Positions 63,130 through 64,000 of a stretch of DNA of 64,000 nucleotides are shown here, piece after piece. The position numbers and the translations under genes were made by a program. The notes under the pieces are model-generated. The model did not search any database, was not told where the DNA came from, and saw only the letters and a program-made list of their open reading frames with translations. This DNA comes from Lysinibacillus sp. FSL M8-0337. GTDB taxonomy: Bacteria; Bacillota; Bacilli; Bacillales_A; Planococcaceae. The stretch spans positions 3,348,001 through 3,412,000 of the forward strand of contig NZ_CP151996.1 in assembly GCF_038593855.1 (NCBI RefSeq), in the 5' to 3' direction. Each line of letters opens with the position of its first letter. Positions within the stretch are counted from its first letter, which is position 1.

Positions 63130-64000
63130 TGAAAAAGGCTGTCTTTGTTTATTCGCCAGAGCAACTCGGATATAAATTTTCAGATACACATCCTTTCAAT
63201 CACAAACGCTTGACGCTAACGATGGATTTACTAAAAAATATAGGGGCGCTCGATGATGTCGATATCGTTCCTGCACGTATTGCAACAGAAGAAGAACTCT
63301 TGCTCGCACATGATCCAAAATACATTGAAATTGTAAAAAGTGCAGGGCATGGTAAACTCAGTGAGGCACAATGTGCAAGCTATGGGATAGGCACGGAGGA
63401 TACACCTATCTTTAAAAATATGCATGAAGCAAGTGCCCAACTTGTAGGTGGCACATTAACTGCTGTCGATTATGTGATGGAAGGAAAAGCCGAACATGCG
63501 CTAAATCTGGGCGGTGGGCTACATCATGGTTTCCGTGGGCGCGCATCAGGTTTTTGTATTTATAATGATAGTACTGTAGCTATACGTTATTTACAGGACA
63601 AATACAAAGCGCGGGTGCTATATGTTGATACGGATGCCCATCATGGGGATGGCGTACAATGGAGTTTCTATGATGACCCCGATGTTTGTACATTATCAAT
63701 TCATGAAACAGGTCGCTACTTATTCCCTGGAACAGGTAATATAACTGAACGAGGCAATGGGCAAGGCTATGGAACTTCATTTAACTTTCCAATCGATGCA
63801 TTTACCGAGGATGATAGTTTCTTAGACATCTATGAACAGGCAATGCGCGAAGTCTTTGAATTTTTCAAACCCGATGTTGTATTAACGCAAAATGGTGCAG
63901 ATGCACATTATTTTGACCCATTAACACATTTATACGGTACAATGAATATTTATAAGGAGATTCCTAAGTTAGCGCACAAGCTAGCGCACGAATATTGTGA
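63129..64000 (+). CDS. acuC: AcuC, class I histone-deacetylase-family protein deacetylase (3' end outside window)
   Basis: About 290 codons are present and the frame is open at the window edge, so roughly 95 residues are missing compared with the usual 385-390. It starts MKKAVFVYSPEQLGYKFSD. Active-site motifs of the arginase/deacetylase fold are present: NLGGGLHHGFRG with the tandem His, YVDTDAHHGDGVQ with the zinc Asp and His, LSIHETGRYLFPGTG and LTQNGADAHYFDP with the third zinc ligand. It removes acetyl groups from AcsA lysine, reversing AcuA. Overlaps acuB by 1 nt. Confidence 0.95.
   Translation, partial: MKKAVFVYSPEQLGYKFSDTHPFNHKRLTLTMDLLKNIGALDDVDIVPARIATEEELLLAHDPKYIEIVKSAGHGKLSEAQCASYGIGTEDTPIFKNMHEASAQLVGGTLTAVDYVMEGKAEHALNLGGGLHHGFRGRASGFCIYNDSTVAIRYLQDKYKARVLYVDTDAHHGDGVQWSFYDDPDVCTLSIHETGRYLFPGTGNITERGNGQGYGTSFNFPIDAFTEDDSFLDIYEQAMREVFEFFKPDVVLTQNGADAHYFDPLTHLYGTMNIYKEIPKLAHKLAHEYC

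Overview
The window is chromosomal DNA of a low-GC, spore-forming Firmicute. The Bacillus subtilis-like gene order (citZ-icd-mdh-phoPR, dnaE-accDA-pfkA-pyk, ezrA-iscS-thiI-ssp, tyrS, acsA-acuABC), the alpha/beta-type small acid-soluble spore protein, the T-box and TPP riboswitches and the AT-rich codon use all fit the Lysinibacillus/Bacillus sphaericus group. That genus-level assignment is an inference from synteny and protein flavour. I see no rRNA, tRNA, CRISPR array, prophage or insertion sequence.

Layout. 1-6.6 kb: a small membrane protein, hflK-hflC, lrgA-lrgB and phoP-phoR, all on the minus strand. 6.6-10.9 kb: a MaoC-like protein and the citZ-icd-mdh TCA block, with a CcpA-type site at the citZ start. 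11-12.4 kb: convergent ytvI-like and fxsA genes. 12.5-18.1 kb: pfkA-pyk, and a GntR/FadR-type regulator with accD-accA behind a perfect 21-bp operator-like palindrome. 18.1-27.7 kb: nrnA-dnaE, ytpI, ytoI, ytkL, an M24 peptidase and ald. 28-33.7 kb: uspA, ytxK, tpx, an RDD protein, sppA and an mbcS-like acyl-CoA synthetase. 33.8-36.3 kb: TPP riboswitch and thiM-thiD-thiE. 36.4-41.2 kb: ssp, iscS-thiI and ezrA. 41.4-45.7 kb: hisJ, free Met-R-sulfoxide reductase, a diguanylate cyclase (dgcP/ytrP) and rpsD. 45.8-49.2 kb: an AT-rich, less conserved stretch with an orphan 105-aa protein, an iron alcohol dehydrogenase and a BtuF-like protein without signal peptide. 49.2-54.9 kb: T-box-controlled tyrS, a class A penicillin-binding protein with a Gly/Ser/Asn-rich tail, and an SDR epimerase. 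55-59.4 kb: argC-argJ-argB-argD with ARG-box-like sites. 59.5-64 kb: acsA divergent from acuA-acuB-acuC, the last cut by the window edge.

Most of the window is core metabolism: glycolysis exit, citrate cycle, malonyl-CoA formation, acetate activation with its lysine acetylation switch, arginine, thiamine salvage and 4-thiouridine/sulfur transfer. The least explained material is intergenic. There is a roughly 175-190 bp dispersed structured element (two full copies, two hairpin-only relatives), and a short dispersed motif built on GTGCCTGGCAC (eight intergenic occurrences). Coding oddities are a DnaE whose PHP metal motifs are eroded and which stops after the OB fold, and a MaoC-fold protein with Tyr where the catalytic His normally sits.
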